This document shows, piece after piece, positions 1-10,668 of a DNA stretch of 64,000 bases. Both the position numbers and the translations under genes were made by a program. A model generated the notes under the pieces. It saw only the letters and a list, made by a program, of their open reading frames with translations. It made no database searches and was not told the DNA's origin. The first letter of the stretch is position 1, and every line of letters starts with the position of its first letter. Source of the DNA: Campylobacteraceae bacterium (GTDB lineage: Bacteria; Campylobacterota; Campylobacteria; Campylobacterales; Sulfurovaceae); assembly GCA_027081065.1 (NCBI GenBank), contig JALWLW010000010.1, positions 5,926-69,925 on the forward strand, read 5' to 3'.

Positions 1-412
1 TGACACCTACTGGCATTTGATCCATATTTTGCATTACTTTGTCATAGAGCTTTAAGTTAGAATCTTCTCTATTTTCACCAATATAGTACATGACATTGAC
101 CATACCCACATTATCCATTGAAGTACTATAGACATGTTCAATACCTTTAACTTCACGGAGTTTTTTTTCTAGGGGTTTGGAGATGATGTTTTCAATTTCT
201 AAAGGTGTTGCACCTGGCATGACAACAATGACACCACCTCCTGAAATAGCAATTTGGGGATCTTCTTCTCTTGGCATTGTAGAGAGTGAAATCCAACCAA
301 GTGCAAGAATGACAATACCCAAAACAGCTGTTAATGGATTTCGTAAAAATCCTTGACCTAATTTACCTGCAACATCTTTAACGACGTAAGGTTCTGTTAT
401 TTTTTTTTCCAT
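1..412 (-). CDS. RND efflux pump inner-membrane transporter, N-terminal part (cut by window edge)
   Basis: Only the first ~137 residues are present; the gene continues beyond base 1. The start ATG (410-412) has AAAGG a few bases upstream and lies 2 nt after the adaptor gene's stop. The fragment starts MEKKITEPYVV, then has a hydrophobic first membrane helix (about residues 25-45). It then runs into a periplasmic porter region with PREEDPQI and PGATPLEIEN, motifs typical of the AcrB/MexB (HAE-1) superfamily. It is the third gene of a TolC-adaptor-RND operon and would use proton motive force to export drugs, detergents or other small molecules. Substrate cannot be read from this fragment. Confidence 0.85.
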   Translation of the reverse strand, partial: MEKKITEPYVVKDVAGKLGQGFLRNPLTAVLGIVILALGWISLSTMPREEDPQIAISGGGVIVVMPGATPLEIENIISKPLEKKLREVKGIEHVYSTSMDNVGMVNVMYYIGENREDSNLKLYDKVMQNMDQMPVGV

Positions 413-414
413 TT

Positions 415-1209
415 TTAACCTTTAATATATACTTTTGCATACATGCCTGGATAGATTGATTTACCTATACTATCAAATTCAATTTTCATTTTAAATTTGT
501 GAGTCATAGGGTTTGAACTTGGTATTATAGAATAAATTTTTCCACTTGTGCTAAAACCTAAAGAGGGAACTTCAATTTTAACTTTTTTTCCTAATTTCAT
601 GTATTTAATGTCATTTTCTGAGATTTGAACAATAATACTTAATTTTGATAAATCAGTTAAAATAACTCCTGGCATACCTGGTATTGCCATCTCTCCAACT
701 GAGAGGTGTTTAGAGATAATAACTCCTGCATTAGGTGCTTTTAATTTAAGATAGTTATATTGATTCATAACTTCTTTTTTCATGGCTTTGGCTTGTGAAA
801 CTTGTTTCGAAGCAATTGTCACCATATCTTTCATATTTTTTGCATTTAACTCTAGATTTTCAAGTTCATATTTTGAAACCATACCCTTTTTGAAAAGTCG
901 CTTGTATCTTCCAAGATTTAGAATAATATTTGAGTATTGGTTTCTATTCATTTGTAGGGCCAGTTGAGCTTGTGAAATAGCTAAGTCGACTTGCTCTCTT
1001 TTAGAATCAATCTCTTTAGAGTCAATCTCGTAAAGTAGTTGACCTTTTTTGACAATATCTCCCTCTGAGACATGCATTTTTTTGACAATTCCCATATATC
1101 TACTGGTAATGATTTTTTGGTTGTCTGATACGACAGAAGCTGATAACTCTAGTTGTATAGCTTGAATGCTATTAAAACCAAATAGTATAAATATAATCAA
1201 CGTTCTCAT
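415..1209 (-). CDS. RND efflux periplasmic adaptor (membrane fusion protein)
   Basis: 264 aa, short for the family. An N-terminal signal-like segment (about 1-17) is followed by a lipoyl/barrel-sandwich half (VSEGDIVKKGQLLYEID), a coiled-coil hairpin (about 70-150), the second lipoyl half (LKAPNAGVI) and a beta-barrel domain ending PGMYAKVYIKG. Such proteins link the inner-membrane transporter to TolC. The ATG overlaps the last base of the upstream TolC stop codon and has AAAGGAG 7 nt upstream, so translation is probably coupled. No His-rich or other metal-binding stretch is present, unlike the adaptor at 59.3 kb, so a metal substrate is less likely. Confidence 0.88.
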   Translation of the reverse strand: MRTLIIFILFGFNSIQAIQLELSASVVSDNQKIITSRYMGIVKKMHVSEGDIVKKGQLLYEIDSKEIDSKREQVDLAISQAQLALQMNRNQYSNIILNLGRYKRLFKKGMVSKYELENLELNAKNMKDMVTIASKQVSQAKAMKKEVMNQYNYLKLKAPNAGVIISKHLSVGEMAIPGMPGVILTDLSKLSIIVQISENDIKYMKLGKKVKIEVPSLGFSTSGKIYSIIPSSNPMTHKFKMKIEFDSIGKSIYPGMYAKVYIKG

Positions 1210-2576
1210 TATTGTTCTCCTTTATTTAGTATGCTTCTAAGTTCAAAAACTTTAGCATTTCTATCATTTTTTGCTGTTAATAATTTTAATAAAACTTCTA
1301 GTTCTTTTGATTGTTTTATGAGTACATCTGAAATAGAAGTAATACCTTCTTGATAGCGTTCTTGATAGTTTGCATATACTTTTGAAGCAAAATTTAATTG
1401 TGTTTCTAAGCTTTTTGACTCAGCACTTTTACTTTTAATTTCTGTTTGAAGTTTAGCAATTTTTAACCCAATACCTTTTTGAGCTAACTCAATTTGTTCT
1501 CTAACTTTCATATTTTCAACTTTGGCTTTTTCTAAATTATTTTTATCAATGTTCCCATTAAATACATTCCATTTGACTTGTACACCAACAGTATAAAAAT
1601 CTTTATTGTTAAAATCATTAAAAATTTGATTGTCAGCAGAGCCATATTCTCCAAAAGCACCAACAGTTGGTAAAAAATTTCCCTCTTCTGCCTTAATTGC
1701 CATATCTGTAATTTTCAGACCAAGTTCAGCTTTTTGAATATCTAAATTATTTTTAATAAACTCATCTTTATTAATTGTAGGCATCGGTGCTTTATCATCC
1801 ATTACTTTAATAGAAGAGACAGGTCGATTAAGTAAAAATGAGAGATACTGATAAGCTAATTTTTTATTATAATTGGCTTGAGAGAGCATACTTTGTGCTT
1901 CGGCTTCTCTTGTTTGTACTTCGAGTTCATCAATATCTTTTGCAAAACCTTCCTCTTTCATATTTTGAACAATAGTATGTAATTTATCTATATTAACAAC
2001 AATATGAGAAAGTTTATTAATATATTGATCAAGTAATGAAATATCATAAAATGTTTTTGTTGTTTGAAAAATTTTTTCGTTGAGGAGTTTTGATGTATCT
2101 AGTTGACTCATGTGTTCTAAAGCTTTAGTGATTTTTCCATATTGTTCAAGTTTCCCACCTGTATAAAGAGGAAGCATATATCCAATGGTTGTTTGATAAT
2201 GGTTTCTTGCATTAGGATAGTTTAAATCATTTGGTTGAGTACCCAATATATTTGGATTGGTATTATCAAATTCAGAGAAACCAAAATCACCAAAAGCTGC
2301 TTCTCGACTTTTAAGTTTAAAGCCAAAAATATTTCCTGCATCATTAGAGCGTAGAGCTTGGAAGTTAACATCCATTGAACCATAGTTAAGTCCTTGGGTT
2401 GCTTTTACTTCATGTGATTTAATTTTTTCATTAAATTTTGAGATTTTAAGCTCAAGATTTTCTTTTTTCATTATTCTAAGTGCTTCAGTAAGTGTAAGAT
2501 TTTGAAGCTCCATAGCTTGGATAGATGGAGTTAGAAGTAAGACAAGTAATATAGATCGACTGTAGTGAAAAAACAT
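1209..2576 (-). CDS. TolC-family outer-membrane efflux protein
   Basis: 455 aa with a cleavable signal peptide (about 1-21, ending IQA). The body has long amphipathic helices and the duplicated TolC arrangement, including LTLTEALRIMKKENLELK near the N-terminus and a second repeat from about 270. It would form the outer-membrane channel of the pump encoded next to it. Start ATG at 2576 has AAGGA 7 nt upstream. First gene of the three-gene operon; the 210 bp upstream are AT-rich with TATAAT-like hexamers on this strand, but no regulator gene is adjacent. Confidence 0.88.
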   Translation of the reverse strand: MFFHYSRSILLVLLLTPSIQAMELQNLTLTEALRIMKKENLELKISKFNEKIKSHEVKATQGLNYGSMDVNFQALRSNDAGNIFGFKLKSREAAFGDFGFSEFDNTNPNILGTQPNDLNYPNARNHYQTTIGYMLPLYTGGKLEQYGKITKALEHMSQLDTSKLLNEKIFQTTKTFYDISLLDQYINKLSHIVVNIDKLHTIVQNMKEEGFAKDIDELEVQTREAEAQSMLSQANYNKKLAYQYLSFLLNRPVSSIKVMDDKAPMPTINKDEFIKNNLDIQKAELGLKITDMAIKAEEGNFLPTVGAFGEYGSADNQIFNDFNNKDFYTVGVQVKWNVFNGNIDKNNLEKAKVENMKVREQIELAQKGIGLKIAKLQTEIKSKSAESKSLETQLNFASKVYANYQERYQEGITSISDVLIKQSKELEVLLKLLTAKNDRNAKVFELRSILNKGEQ

Positions 2577-2747
2577 TAAGGATCCTTTATAACATTTTAT
2601 TATTAGAATTATAAGTAAATAATATTAGTATGACTTGAATTTGATAAAATTATTTTTAAGTATAAATTATTATAGCCTTATTCTTTTTAAGTAATGAGAT
2701 TAAGAGATAAAAATGTTCAATTGTGAAGTAAATGTTACAAGGGGTTT

Positions 2748-2775
2748 CCTCCCTCTTAGTAGAGGGAAGTTTTTT
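2748..2775. terminator. Terminator-like hairpin downstream of serA
   Basis: Arms CCTCCCTCT (2748-2756) and AGAGGGAAG (2761-2769) pair around a 4-nt loop, followed on the plus strand by six T. It sits 22 nt past the serA stop, but the T-run is on the side that serves plus-strand transcription; on the minus strand only the stem is good. Probably marks the serA end, possibly acting in both directions. Confidence 0.5.
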
Positions 2776-2790
2776 AAATGTTAAATATTT

Positions 2791-4380
2791 TTATATATTA
2801 ACATAGTTTACGGTGATACATGCTTCAAGTGCTGAGAGTTCTTGGAGTACTTTTTTAGTAATATCTTCATCAACATTTACTACAGCTAGGGCATGAGATT
2901 TATTGTCTCTACCTAATCTAAAGTCTGCGATATTTAGTCCATTTGATGAAACAATACGTCCCACATCACCAATAACACCAGGAACATCTGTATTTCTAAA
3001 TAAAATAAGATTTCCTTTTGGTTCAAGGTCTAATTTATAACCATCTATATCCATGATACGAAGGTTACTTTCTCCAAATACTGTTCCAGCAATAAAAAAA
3101 TCACCATTATCAGTTGAAACTTTAATACTCACTTTATTTGTTAACCCTGATTGATTGACGGCCACTTCTTTAATGATTTTAATATTTCTTTCTTCTGCAA
3201 CAAATTCTGCATTTACATAATTAATTTGGTCTTGAAGTGATTCTATTAAAACACCTACTGTAGCAAAAGTAGTTAAAGAGTCTATATAGTCTGATACATC
3301 ACCTTTTGTAGTGATTTTAATACTTTTAACTTTTGAACGTGTTACTTGTGCAGCAAAATTTCCCATTTTTTGTGTTAACTCTAAATAAGGACGTAAAAAA
3401 TTAGGCAATTCATTCTCTTTAATTGGTAAGTTTAAAGCATTTGGATAAGAAATTTTTTTAGCAGCTTGAATAGCATTTTCAGCAGCTTGAATGGCAATAT
3501 TTTGTTGAGACTCTTTAGTATTCGCACCCAAGTGAGGAGTGACAGTTACATTTTCAAGGTCTAGTAATGGATGATCTATTGCTGGTTCATAAGTAAATAC
3601 ATCAATACCTGCCATATGAATTTTGCCAGAAGTTAATCCTTCTTCTAAAGCTGTTTCATCATAAAGCCCACCTCTTGCACAGTTAATTAGGACTACACCA
3701 TCTTTCATTTTAGCAATTTCTGCTTTCTTAATTATTCCTATAGTCTCTTGATTTTTAGGGGTATGTATGGTAATAATATCACAAGCTAAAATATCATCAA
3801 AATTTTTAGTATAAGAGATATCAGCATCGGTAGCTTTACGTGGATCTATGTATGGGTCATAAGCGATAACATCCATTTCAAATGCTTTAGCTCTTTTTCC
3901 TACACGTGAACCAATATTACCAAAGCCAATAATACCTAGCTTTTTATCTTTAAGTTCTGTTCCATACCAATCTTGTCGTCTCCAAACTCTATCTACCTTA
4001 AGGTTGTTATGTGCATATGGAAATTGACGGACACAAGAGAGCATATGTGCTAAAGTAAGCTCAACAGCTGCAATGGTATTAGCAGTTGGTACATTCATGA
4101 CTACAATACCTTTTTTACTACAACCATCAATATCAACATTGTCAACACCAACACCAGCACGTACAATAGCAGTGATTTTATGGGCATTATCAAGAAAAGC
4201 TTGGTCAACATCGGTAGAAGAACGGGTAATAGCTACATCAGCCATAGGAATAATGTCTGAGATGAGCTTGTTTTTAGGCTCATCTGCAGCATTGATTAGG
4301 ATTATATTAGAATCATTTTCGAGAATATCCAAACCTTTTTGGTGGATATGATCACAAACTACAACAGTAATTTTAGACAT
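2791..4380 (-). CDS. serA: D-3-phosphoglycerate dehydrogenase (long form with ACT domain)
   Basis: 529 aa. Oxidises 3-phosphoglycerate to 3-phosphohydroxypyruvate, the first step of serine synthesis. Substrate-binding domain, then the NAD-binding Rossmann motif GFGNIGSRVG, catalytic Arg in NCARGGLYDE and His in PHLGANTKES, an intervening domain (about 320-450) and a C-terminal ACT domain (PGVIGDVGRI). ACT domains in this enzyme commonly mediate serine feedback. I chose the ATG at 4380: AGGA lies 10 nt upstream, whereas the in-frame TTG at 4389 has AGGAA almost touching it. It follows rpsA by 12 bp and is probably cotranscribed. Confidence 0.95.
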   Translation of the reverse strand: MSKITVVVCDHIHQKGLDILENDSNIILINAADEPKNKLISDIIPMADVAITRSSTDVDQAFLDNAHKITAIVRAGVGVDNVDIDGCSKKGIVVMNVPTANTIAAVELTLAHMLSCVRQFPYAHNNLKVDRVWRRQDWYGTELKDKKLGIIGFGNIGSRVGKRAKAFEMDVIAYDPYIDPRKATDADISYTKNFDDILACDIITIHTPKNQETIGIIKKAEIAKMKDGVVLINCARGGLYDETALEEGLTSGKIHMAGIDVFTYEPAIDHPLLDLENVTVTPHLGANTKESQQNIAIQAAENAIQAAKKISYPNALNLPIKENELPNFLRPYLELTQKMGNFAAQVTRSKVKSIKITTKGDVSDYIDSLTTFATVGVLIESLQDQINYVNAEFVAEERNIKIIKEVAVNQSGLTNKVSIKVSTDNGDFFIAGTVFGESNLRIMDIDGYKLDLEPKGNLILFRNTDVPGVIGDVGRIVSSNGLNIADFRLGRDNKSHALAVVNVDEDITKKVLQELSALEACITVNYVNI

Positions 4381-4392
4381 ATTTGTCAATTC

Positions 4393-6057
4393 CTACTTTC
4401 TTTTAAAATCACCAAATGCATCACCCAGTGTCATACTATCATCTTGCTCTGCATTTAGTTTGTCAAGTGCTTCACGCTCTTCTTGACGCTCAAGTCTTCT
4501 TACTGAAACTCTAATTCTGTCAGATTTGGCATCAAGGAAAGAGATAACGGCTCTGATTTCTTGACCTTTTTCAATCTCTTCTTCTTTAAGAGGTGCTAAG
4601 TCATCAAGTCTAAGTAGTGCATCGACACCAGGTTCAATAGAGACAAAAATACCAAAGTCTTTTTTATCTTTTACTGTACCTACAATAATGTCACCATTCT
4701 TATGGCTTTTTGCAAATGCAGCAACTGGAGACTCTTGCATTGCTTTAATACTTAAAGAGACTTTACCTTGTTCTTTGTCAATTTTAATAATTTTAACTTC
4801 AACTTCATCACCAGATTTGTAAATTTCTTTTGCTGGTTCTGATTTTTCCCAAGATAATTCTTGATTATGTAAAAGACCTTCAACAGCACCAATCTTAACA
4901 AATGCACCAAAGTCAGTTACAGATGATACTGTACCTGTAATTACATCACCAACTCTATTTGCTGAGGCAAATTGATCAATTGGTTTAGGTAACAATGTTT
5001 TTCTTGAAACTCTAAGTCTTCTTTGTTGTTTATCAATTTCAATAATTTCAACATCAATAACTTGGTCAATCTCAATGTAATCTTTTGGATGTTTAACATT
5101 CTTTTCCCAAGAGAGTTCAGATACGTGAAGGAAGGCTTCTAAATCTTCACCTAAATCAACAAAAGCACCATAAGGTTCAATGTTTGAAACAGTTACCGAT
5201 ACAGTATCTCCTGCTCTTAGTGTATTGTCAATATCTTTCCATGGGTCAAGATTTGCTTCTTTTATAGAAAGAGAAAGGTGTCTTTTCTTTTTATCGTAAT
5301 CAATAGCAATAACATTAACTTCATCACCTTCTTTATAGTATTTAGAAGGGTTAACAGGACCTTTATGAGAGATTTGAGAATAATGAACTAGACCATCCAT
5401 ACCCCCAACATCTACAAACATACCATATGAAGTGATTTTTTTAACAACACCTACAACAACAGCTTTGTTTTCTAATAATCTATCTACAATCTCTTGTGTT
5501 TCAGCTTTTTCACGCTCAATTAATGCTTTTCTTGAAACAACAACAGAATTTTTCTCTTTATCAACTTTTACGATAAGTGCTTTAACTACTTTACCAATTG
5601 GGTCGACTTTGTATGAAATATAAGAGAGGGTTCTTGGCATAAAGAATTCTAAACCAGAAACATCTACAACAAATCCACCTTTATTTTTCTTGGTAATTGT
5701 ACCTTCAACAACATATTCTTGCTCTTCATCATACTCTTCAATAAACTCAGCTAAGGCTGCTCTTTGCTCTGCTAATTCGTAAGATACACTTGGTCTTTCT
5801 CCTCTTTGTCCAGTAATAACAACTTGAATTGCCTCACCTTCTTTAAAGAAAAGTTCTCCATCCTCATCTCTAATTTGATCTAATGACATAAGGGCTTCAT
5901 TTTTTCTACCTATATCAATAATAGCTTGGTTATCTTCTTCAACTATTTTAACAATTGTACCGTCTACTAAATCACTTTTTGTATCTGTTTTTTTGAATGA
6001 CTCCTCGAGCATCGCTCCAAAATCTACGTCTTCTATTTCGATATCTTCGAATTTCAT
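4393..6057 (-). CDS. rpsA: 30S ribosomal protein S1
   Basis: 554 aa, the normal length for a six-repeat S1. Successive OB-fold S1 domains are visible, e.g. TSYGMFVDVGGMDGLVHYSQ, EPYGAFVDLGEDLEAFLH, TDFGAFVKIGAVEGLLH and KDFGIFVSIEPGVDALLR. It binds mRNA and helps it dock on the 30S subunit. It lies between ispH and serA, an order common in Campylobacterota. A separate TATAAT box about 40 nt upstream suggests its own promoter in addition to read-through from the pheS-ispH genes. Confidence 0.97.
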   Translation of the reverse strand: MKFEDIEIEDVDFGAMLEESFKKTDTKSDLVDGTIVKIVEEDNQAIIDIGRKNEALMSLDQIRDEDGELFFKEGEAIQVVITGQRGERPSVSYELAEQRAALAEFIEEYDEEQEYVVEGTITKKNKGGFVVDVSGLEFFMPRTLSYISYKVDPIGKVVKALIVKVDKEKNSVVVSRKALIEREKAETQEIVDRLLENKAVVVGVVKKITSYGMFVDVGGMDGLVHYSQISHKGPVNPSKYYKEGDEVNVIAIDYDKKKRHLSLSIKEANLDPWKDIDNTLRAGDTVSVTVSNIEPYGAFVDLGEDLEAFLHVSELSWEKNVKHPKDYIEIDQVIDVEIIEIDKQQRRLRVSRKTLLPKPIDQFASANRVGDVITGTVSSVTDFGAFVKIGAVEGLLHNQELSWEKSEPAKEIYKSGDEVEVKIIKIDKEQGKVSLSIKAMQESPVAAFAKSHKNGDIIVGTVKDKKDFGIFVSIEPGVDALLRLDDLAPLKEEEIEKGQEIRAVISFLDAKSDRIRVSVRRLERQEEREALDKLNAEQDDSMTLGDAFGDFKRK

Positions 6058-6092
6058 GCTTACTAATCCTTGCTTGTGCCTAATTTTGCGCT

Positions 6093-6098
6093 ATTATA
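6093..6098 (-). promoter_or_regulatory. rpsA: Candidate -10 box for rpsA-serA
   Basis: Reading the minus strand, GAGTATAATAGC contains a perfect TATAAT at 6098-6093, 35 nt before the rpsA ATG. No good -35 is present at 17 nt (ATATTG), which is usual for Campylobacterota housekeeping promoters. Confidence 0.5.
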
Positions 6099-6170
6099 CT
6101 CTTTTAAATTTAATACAATATGAAAAAAGTTGAATATAGAGTTTTAGGAGTTTAAGTTAGTAAAGTTAAC

Positions 6171-6195
6171 ACTATTAATAAGTTCAATTAATAGT
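6171..6195. terminator. AT-rich inverted repeat between ispH and rpsA
   Basis: ACTATTAA (6171-6178) and TTAATAGT (6188-6195) are perfect inverted repeats around 9 nt, 15 bp beyond the ispH stop. T-rich sequence follows only on the plus side, so terminator activity for the minus-strand genes is doubtful; it could partly insulate rpsA. Confidence 0.3.
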
Positions 6196-6209
6196 ATTTT
6201 AAATATTTT

Positions 6210-7043
6210 TTAAGAAATTTTTTTTATCTCTTTAATGACATTTTGGACAATCCAATCTGGGGTGGATGCTCCTGCTGAGATACCACATAGTGTTTTATTG
6301 TTAAACCAAGCAGCATTTAATTCACTTTCATTTTCTATGAGATAACTGTCTTGACAATCTTTTTGAGAGATACTATGAAGCATTTTAGTGTTAGAAGAGT
6401 GTTTCCCTCCAATAACAATCATAACATCTGCTTTTTTCGCCAGTTCAGCTGCAGCATCTTGATTTTCAAAGGTGGCATTACAAATGGTATTAAAGACACG
6501 AACCTCTTTATGTGTTTGTATAAGCGCATCTACTATTTTAGAAAAATCTTCGGGTTTCTTAGTAGTTTGAGAAACAATAGCTACTTTATTCTTTAGTGGA
6601 AGATTTTTTAATTCTTCAGAAGTTAAGACAATAAAAGCATCATCTTTTTGAGTAGCATAAGAGACAACACCTTTAATTTCAGGGTGTTCTTTATCTCCAA
6701 AAATAACAATAGAATAGCCCTCTGTACTCATTTTTTCAACAATGTTTTGGGGTGTTGTAACATAAGGACAGGTTGCATCAATAATTTTATTCTCTTGTTG
6801 TTTTAGAAGTTTTAATTCATTTTTAGGAATACCATGAGTACGAATAACAACAGCATTATTATTTTTAATCTCTTTAATATTTTCAACCAGTCCAATATTA
6901 AAACCCTCTTTGAGTCTATTGATTTCATCTTTATTATGAATTAGAGGACCATAAGTAAAAGAGTTTTTATGTTCTTCAGCGATTTCAATGGCACGTTTTA
7001 CACCATAACAGAAGCCATAACTAGAAGCGAGTTCTATTTTCAT
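6210..7043 (-). CDS. ispH: 4-hydroxy-3-methylbut-2-enyl diphosphate reductase
   Basis: 277 aa, typical of Campylobacterota IspH/LytB. It carries out the last MEP-pathway step, reducing HMBPP to IPP and DMAPP. The three cluster-ligand cysteines are visible in GFCYGVKRAIE (Cys12), DATCPYVT and TICNATFENQ; the substrate-binding motif GGKHSSNTKML is also intact. AAAGGA lies upstream inside the end of aroA, and only 2 nt separate the genes, indicating one operon. Linkage of ispH to rpsA and aroA is a known Campylobacterota arrangement. Confidence 0.96.
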   Translation of the reverse strand: MKIELASSYGFCYGVKRAIEIAEEHKNSFTYGPLIHNKDEINRLKEGFNIGLVENIKEIKNNNAVVIRTHGIPKNELKLLKQQENKIIDATCPYVTTPQNIVEKMSTEGYSIVIFGDKEHPEIKGVVSYATQKDDAFIVLTSEELKNLPLKNKVAIVSQTTKKPEDFSKIVDALIQTHKEVRVFNTICNATFENQDAAAELAKKADVMIVIGGKHSSNTKMLHSISQKDCQDSYLIENESELNAAWFNNKTLCGISAGASTPDWIVQNVIKEIKKIS

Positions 7044-7045
7044 TA

Positions 7046-8335
7046 TTAGTCCTTTATGTCAGTAATTTGACGGAGTATATCAAAAAAGTTTGGAAATGAG
7101 GTATCAATACATTCCGTGTCTTCAATATTCATATTATTTAAGAGCCCAGCAATGGCAAAGCTCATGGCAATTCTATGGTCTCCATGACTATTGATAGTGG
7201 CTGATTTGACATCACCTCCAATAATTTCATAACCATCTTCATGTTCTATTGTCTTAATTCCACAAGCATTTAAACCTGTTAGTACCGTCGTTATTCTATC
7301 ACTCTCTTTGACTCGTAACTCTTTGGCATTTTTAACTAAAGATATCCCCTTAGCTGTAGCCATGGCAATAGAGAGTGCTGGTAATTCATCAATTAGCCAT
7401 GCGATGTTGTTTTCAATAGTTATAGCATTTAGTTGACCATTATAACTAATCTCTATATCACCAATAGGTTCATAGATATTTTCTTGTTCGACATAAGAAA
7501 TCTTTGCACCCATTTTTTCAAGTGCTTTATAAGCTTCAATTCTTGTAGGATTAAGCGTTACATTTTTAATAATTACTTTAGACTCAGGAGTTATGGCTGC
7601 AGCCACAGCAAAAAAGAATCCACTAGATGGATCAGTAGGGACAGTAATATTAAGTGGATTTAAAGGCTGATTTAAAGGTTCAATTTTAATCCACCCATCT
7701 TCTTGAAGTATTACATTAGCACCCATGCCTAAGAGCATTCGTTCTGTGTGATCACGAGAAAGAAGAGACTCTTTATAGTAAGAGATGTCATCAGCTTGGA
7801 GTGCTGCTAAAATAAGTGCAGATTTAATTTGTGCAGAGTCAATAGGAGATGCATATTTAAATGATTTTAATTCTCCACCTCGAATAGCAAGAGGGGCTAA
7901 GTTTCCATTTTCTCTACCATCAATTTTCGCACCAATAGAACGTAAAGGATTAGCCACTCTACTCATAGGACGTGAACGTAAATATTTATCACCAGTTAAG
8001 ATAAAAGAGCCTTGAATGCCTGATAAAAGACCAGCATAGAGTCTCATACCTGTACCTGCATTACCACAATCTAAAATATTGCTAGGTTCAGTAAGCCGTT
8101 TGGGTGGAGTAATCTCTATGTTACTATTATCTCGTTTTACGGTTGCTCCAAGTTGTTCTGCAATAGAGAGAGAAGCTAAGGTGTCTTCTCCTAACAAAAA
8201 GTTTTTAATATATGAGGGTTTGTCAGATAACAAGGAAAACATTGCACAGCGATGAGAAATAGATTTATCTGCTGCAATGTCGGAACATACTAAGTTAAAA
8301 GCATTTTTGATTTTTAAAATACTCACGCTTTTCAT
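7046..8335 (-). CDS. aroA: 3-phosphoshikimate 1-carboxyvinyltransferase (EPSP synthase)
   Basis: 429 aa. Joins shikimate-3-phosphate and PEP in the pathway to aromatic amino acids. Diagnostic motifs: [12 protein letters not shown] near residue 23 (phosphate-binding Lys), [14 protein letters not shown] around 91, [23 protein letters not shown] and [14 protein letters not shown] near the C-terminus. The GNAGTGMR variant resembles glyphosate-tolerant class II enzymes; that is a family inference only. Its ATG overlaps the pheT stop as ATGA, so it is translationally coupled to pheT. Confidence 0.96.
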   Translation of the reverse strand: MKSVSILKIKNAFNLVCSDIAADKSISHRCAMFSLLSDKPSYIKNFLLGEDTLASLSIAEQLGATVKRDNSNIEITPPKRLTEPSNILDCGNAGTGMRLYAGLLSGIQGSFILTGDKYLRSRPMSRVANPLRSIGAKIDGRENGNLAPLAIRGGELKSFKYASPIDSAQIKSALILAALQADDISYYKESLLSRDHTERMLLGMGANVILQEDGWIKIEPLNQPLNPLNITVPTDPSSGFFFAVAAAITPESKVIIKNVTLNPTRIEAYKALEKMGAKISYVEQENIYEPIGDIEISYNGQLNAITIENNIAWLIDELPALSIAMATAKGISLVKNAKELRVKESDRITTVLTGLNACGIKTIEHEDGYEIIGGDVKSATINSHGDHRIAMSFAIAGLLNNMNIEDTECIDTSFPNFFDILRQITDIKD

Positions 8336-10668
8336 CGGAGTTTTGCTCCATATTGTTTTTCCAATTCTATAATAATTGCATTGGTTGTCTCTTCTATCTC
8401 TGTATCATTGAGTGTATCATTTAATGATTGAATAAATAGACGTAAAGATAAACTCTTCTCCTCTCCAAGTGACACATCTTCATAGATATCAACAGCATAG
8501 AATTTTTTAAGAAGAGGTAAGTTTAATGCTCGGATGGTTAAGCATACTTGGCTGTAAGGGATATTTTTATCAAGAACAAAACTTAAGTCTTTATAAACAC
8601 CTTGAAATTTGGAAATAGGATTGGCATTAATATGTTGTGGAACTAAGGCAGAAAAATCTATTTCAGCTATAAAAGTCTCTTTTAAATCAAAATCTTCAGA
8701 AACATTCGGATGAACTTTAGTTAAATATCCACAAATCTGGTTATTAATGATGATATCAGCAGATTGATAAGGGTGAATAAGTTTATTAGACTCTACTGAT
8801 GCTCGTAATTCAAAGTTTCCAATAATGGAAGAGAGTTTTTTTACAAAACTTTCAAAATCAATATTTAGAGGTTTTCCTGCATTAGAAACATTTTCTGACT
8901 CTTTTTGACCTGTAAAAATTAGACTTAATACATCTTTTTCTTCACGATATTCATTAAAAATAGTACCAATCTCAAAGAGTGCTATTGATTTTTTAGAATA
9001 GCTAATATTCCGTTTTGTAGCTTGTAATAGGTTGATTAGTACAGTTGTTCTTAGGGTGTTAAAGTCTGTAGTAATTGGATTCATAATATCTAGTTTTTTA
9101 TCTACTACAGTAAAAGCATATTTCTCAAGTAATCCTCTATCAGTAAATGCATAGGAGATACTTTCATCAAATCCTGCTGCCACGGCACGAGAACGTAACT
9201 CTTTTTTTGCATAATATTGACGCATTGTATCATTGGTTCTATTTTTTTCAACAAACTTTAATGCCTTAGCCTCAAGATTATCAATTCCAATAATACGAAC
9301 AACTTCTTCAGCTATGTCTTGAATGTTTTCAATGTCATGTCGATATTTTGGAATAGTAACACCAAAGTTGTCTTCTACCGAAGTCTGCACTTTAAAGTTA
9401 AGAGATTTTAAAATATTTATAATTTCCATTTTAGGAATTTCATTTCCGATAATTTGACAAATTTCTTCAGTTGAAACTGTAATGATTTTTTCTTCATACT
9501 CTTCTATTGAAGAGATTGTTCCATCAAAAAGTTTTGAACTATAATAGGTCTCAAATAAATAAGTTAAATAAGTGATTGCAAAACATAAATTAGGCTCAGA
9601 ACCACGAGAGGTATTGTAGTAAAGTTCATCTGTTTCAAGTTTTTGTTCTGAGACAACATCGACAATTATATTGGGATCAATATAGGATGCCTGAAAGAGT
9701 ACTTGTGTAGAATTTTTATTTGCTTTTGAGTCATCAGTTTGATAAATTCCTAAATGAGCACAGAGTTTATTATTGATTGAGAGATGAACAACATTATTTA
9801 CATTTTTTGCTTGTATGGTAATTCTTTCATCATTCTCAAAGTTTATATGGCTTACGTCATAAGCTCTTAATATAACTCCGGTAGTGTGGGTAATATAACG
9901 TAAGAAGTTAGCAATAGGATTTTCAGTATGTTCATTTATAAAAGAGAGACGCAAGGCAAAAAGTAATGATGTTTGAAGATTATTAACATTTGCCATGGTG
10001 TATTCTAATGAAGCTTTAATATCACCTTCAGAGCTTAATTTAGCGACTCTTGCTAGACCAATTTTTTCTTGATTTTGGCTTTCATAGTCAAATTTCTTCA
10101 TTGGAATATTTAGAGCTGCTGATAAATCTCTAGCCACACCATGTATAGAAAGACAGTCACCACGATTGGCTGTAAGTTCAATTTCTATAACAGTATCAGC
10201 TAGTTTTTTATATTCATTTAATTCTTTACCAATAATAAGTTCTCCGATGCTATCATCAAGAATCATGATGCCATTACCCATATTGGGCAAACCTAGTTCT
10301 GAAGCAGAACAGACCATCCCTTCAGATTCAACACCACGAAGTTTAGCATGTTTGATTTCAAAATCAGCACCTAGTTTTGCACCAATGGTAGCAACAGCTA
10401 CATACTCAGCATTAATTACATTAGCTGCACCACAAACAATTTGACGTGTTGTACCAGCATTAATTTCAATTTGACAAACATTAAGTTTATCAGCATCGGG
10501 GTGTTTTTCACAAGAGAGTATCTTTCCTACAACAATTTTTTTAGGAATGCTATATTCGACAATACTATCAACTTCTAATCCAATACTATTGAGTGTTTTG
10601 TAAAGTGTGTCATTAGATACTTCACTAATATCTATAAAGTTATTTAACCAAGTTCTTGTAATTATCAT
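8332..10668 (-). CDS. pheT: Phenylalanyl-tRNA synthetase beta subunit
   Basis: 778 aa. Domains in order: N-terminal B1, an EMAP/tRNA-binding OB fold (about 40-150, [18 protein letters not shown]), B3/B4 editing region ([17 protein letters not shown]), B5, the inactive catalytic-like core ([19 protein letters not shown]) and a C-terminal anticodon-binding FDX-ACB fold (about 690-778, [13 protein letters not shown]). Forms the alpha2-beta2 enzyme with PheS. ATGA overlap with the pheS stop and ATGA overlap with aroA show tight coupling. Confidence 0.96.
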   Translation of the reverse strand: MIITRTWLNNFIDISEVSNDTLYKTLNSIGLEVDSIVEYSIPKKIVVGKILSCEKHPDADKLNVCQIEINAGTTRQIVCGAANVINAEYVAVATIGAKLGADFEIKHAKLRGVESEGMVCSASELGLPNMGNGIMILDDSIGELIIGKELNEYKKLADTVIEIELTANRGDCLSIHGVARDLSAALNIPMKKFDYESQNQEKIGLARVAKLSSEGDIKASLEYTMANVNNLQTSLLFALRLSFINEHTENPIANFLRYITHTTGVILRAYDVSHINFENDERITIQAKNVNNVVHLSINNKLCAHLGIYQTDDSKANKNSTQVLFQASYIDPNIIVDVVSEQKLETDELYYNTSRGSEPNLCFAITYLTYLFETYYSSKLFDGTISSIEEYEEKIITVSTEEICQIIGNEIPKMEIINILKSLNFKVQTSVEDNFGVTIPKYRHDIENIQDIAEEVVRIIGIDNLEAKALKFVEKNRTNDTMRQYYAKKELRSRAVAAGFDESISYAFTDRGLLEKYAFTVVDKKLDIMNPITTDFNTLRTTVLINLLQATKRNISYSKKSIALFEIGTIFNEYREEKDVLSLIFTGQKESENVSNAGKPLNIDFESFVKKLSSIIGNFELRASVESNKLIHPYQSADIIINNQICGYLTKVHPNVSEDFDLKETFIAEIDFSALVPQHINANPISKFQGVYKDLSFVLDKNIPYSQVCLTIRALNLPLLKKFYAVDIYEDVSLGEEKSLSLRLFIQSLNDTLNDTEIEETTNAIIIELEKQYGAKLR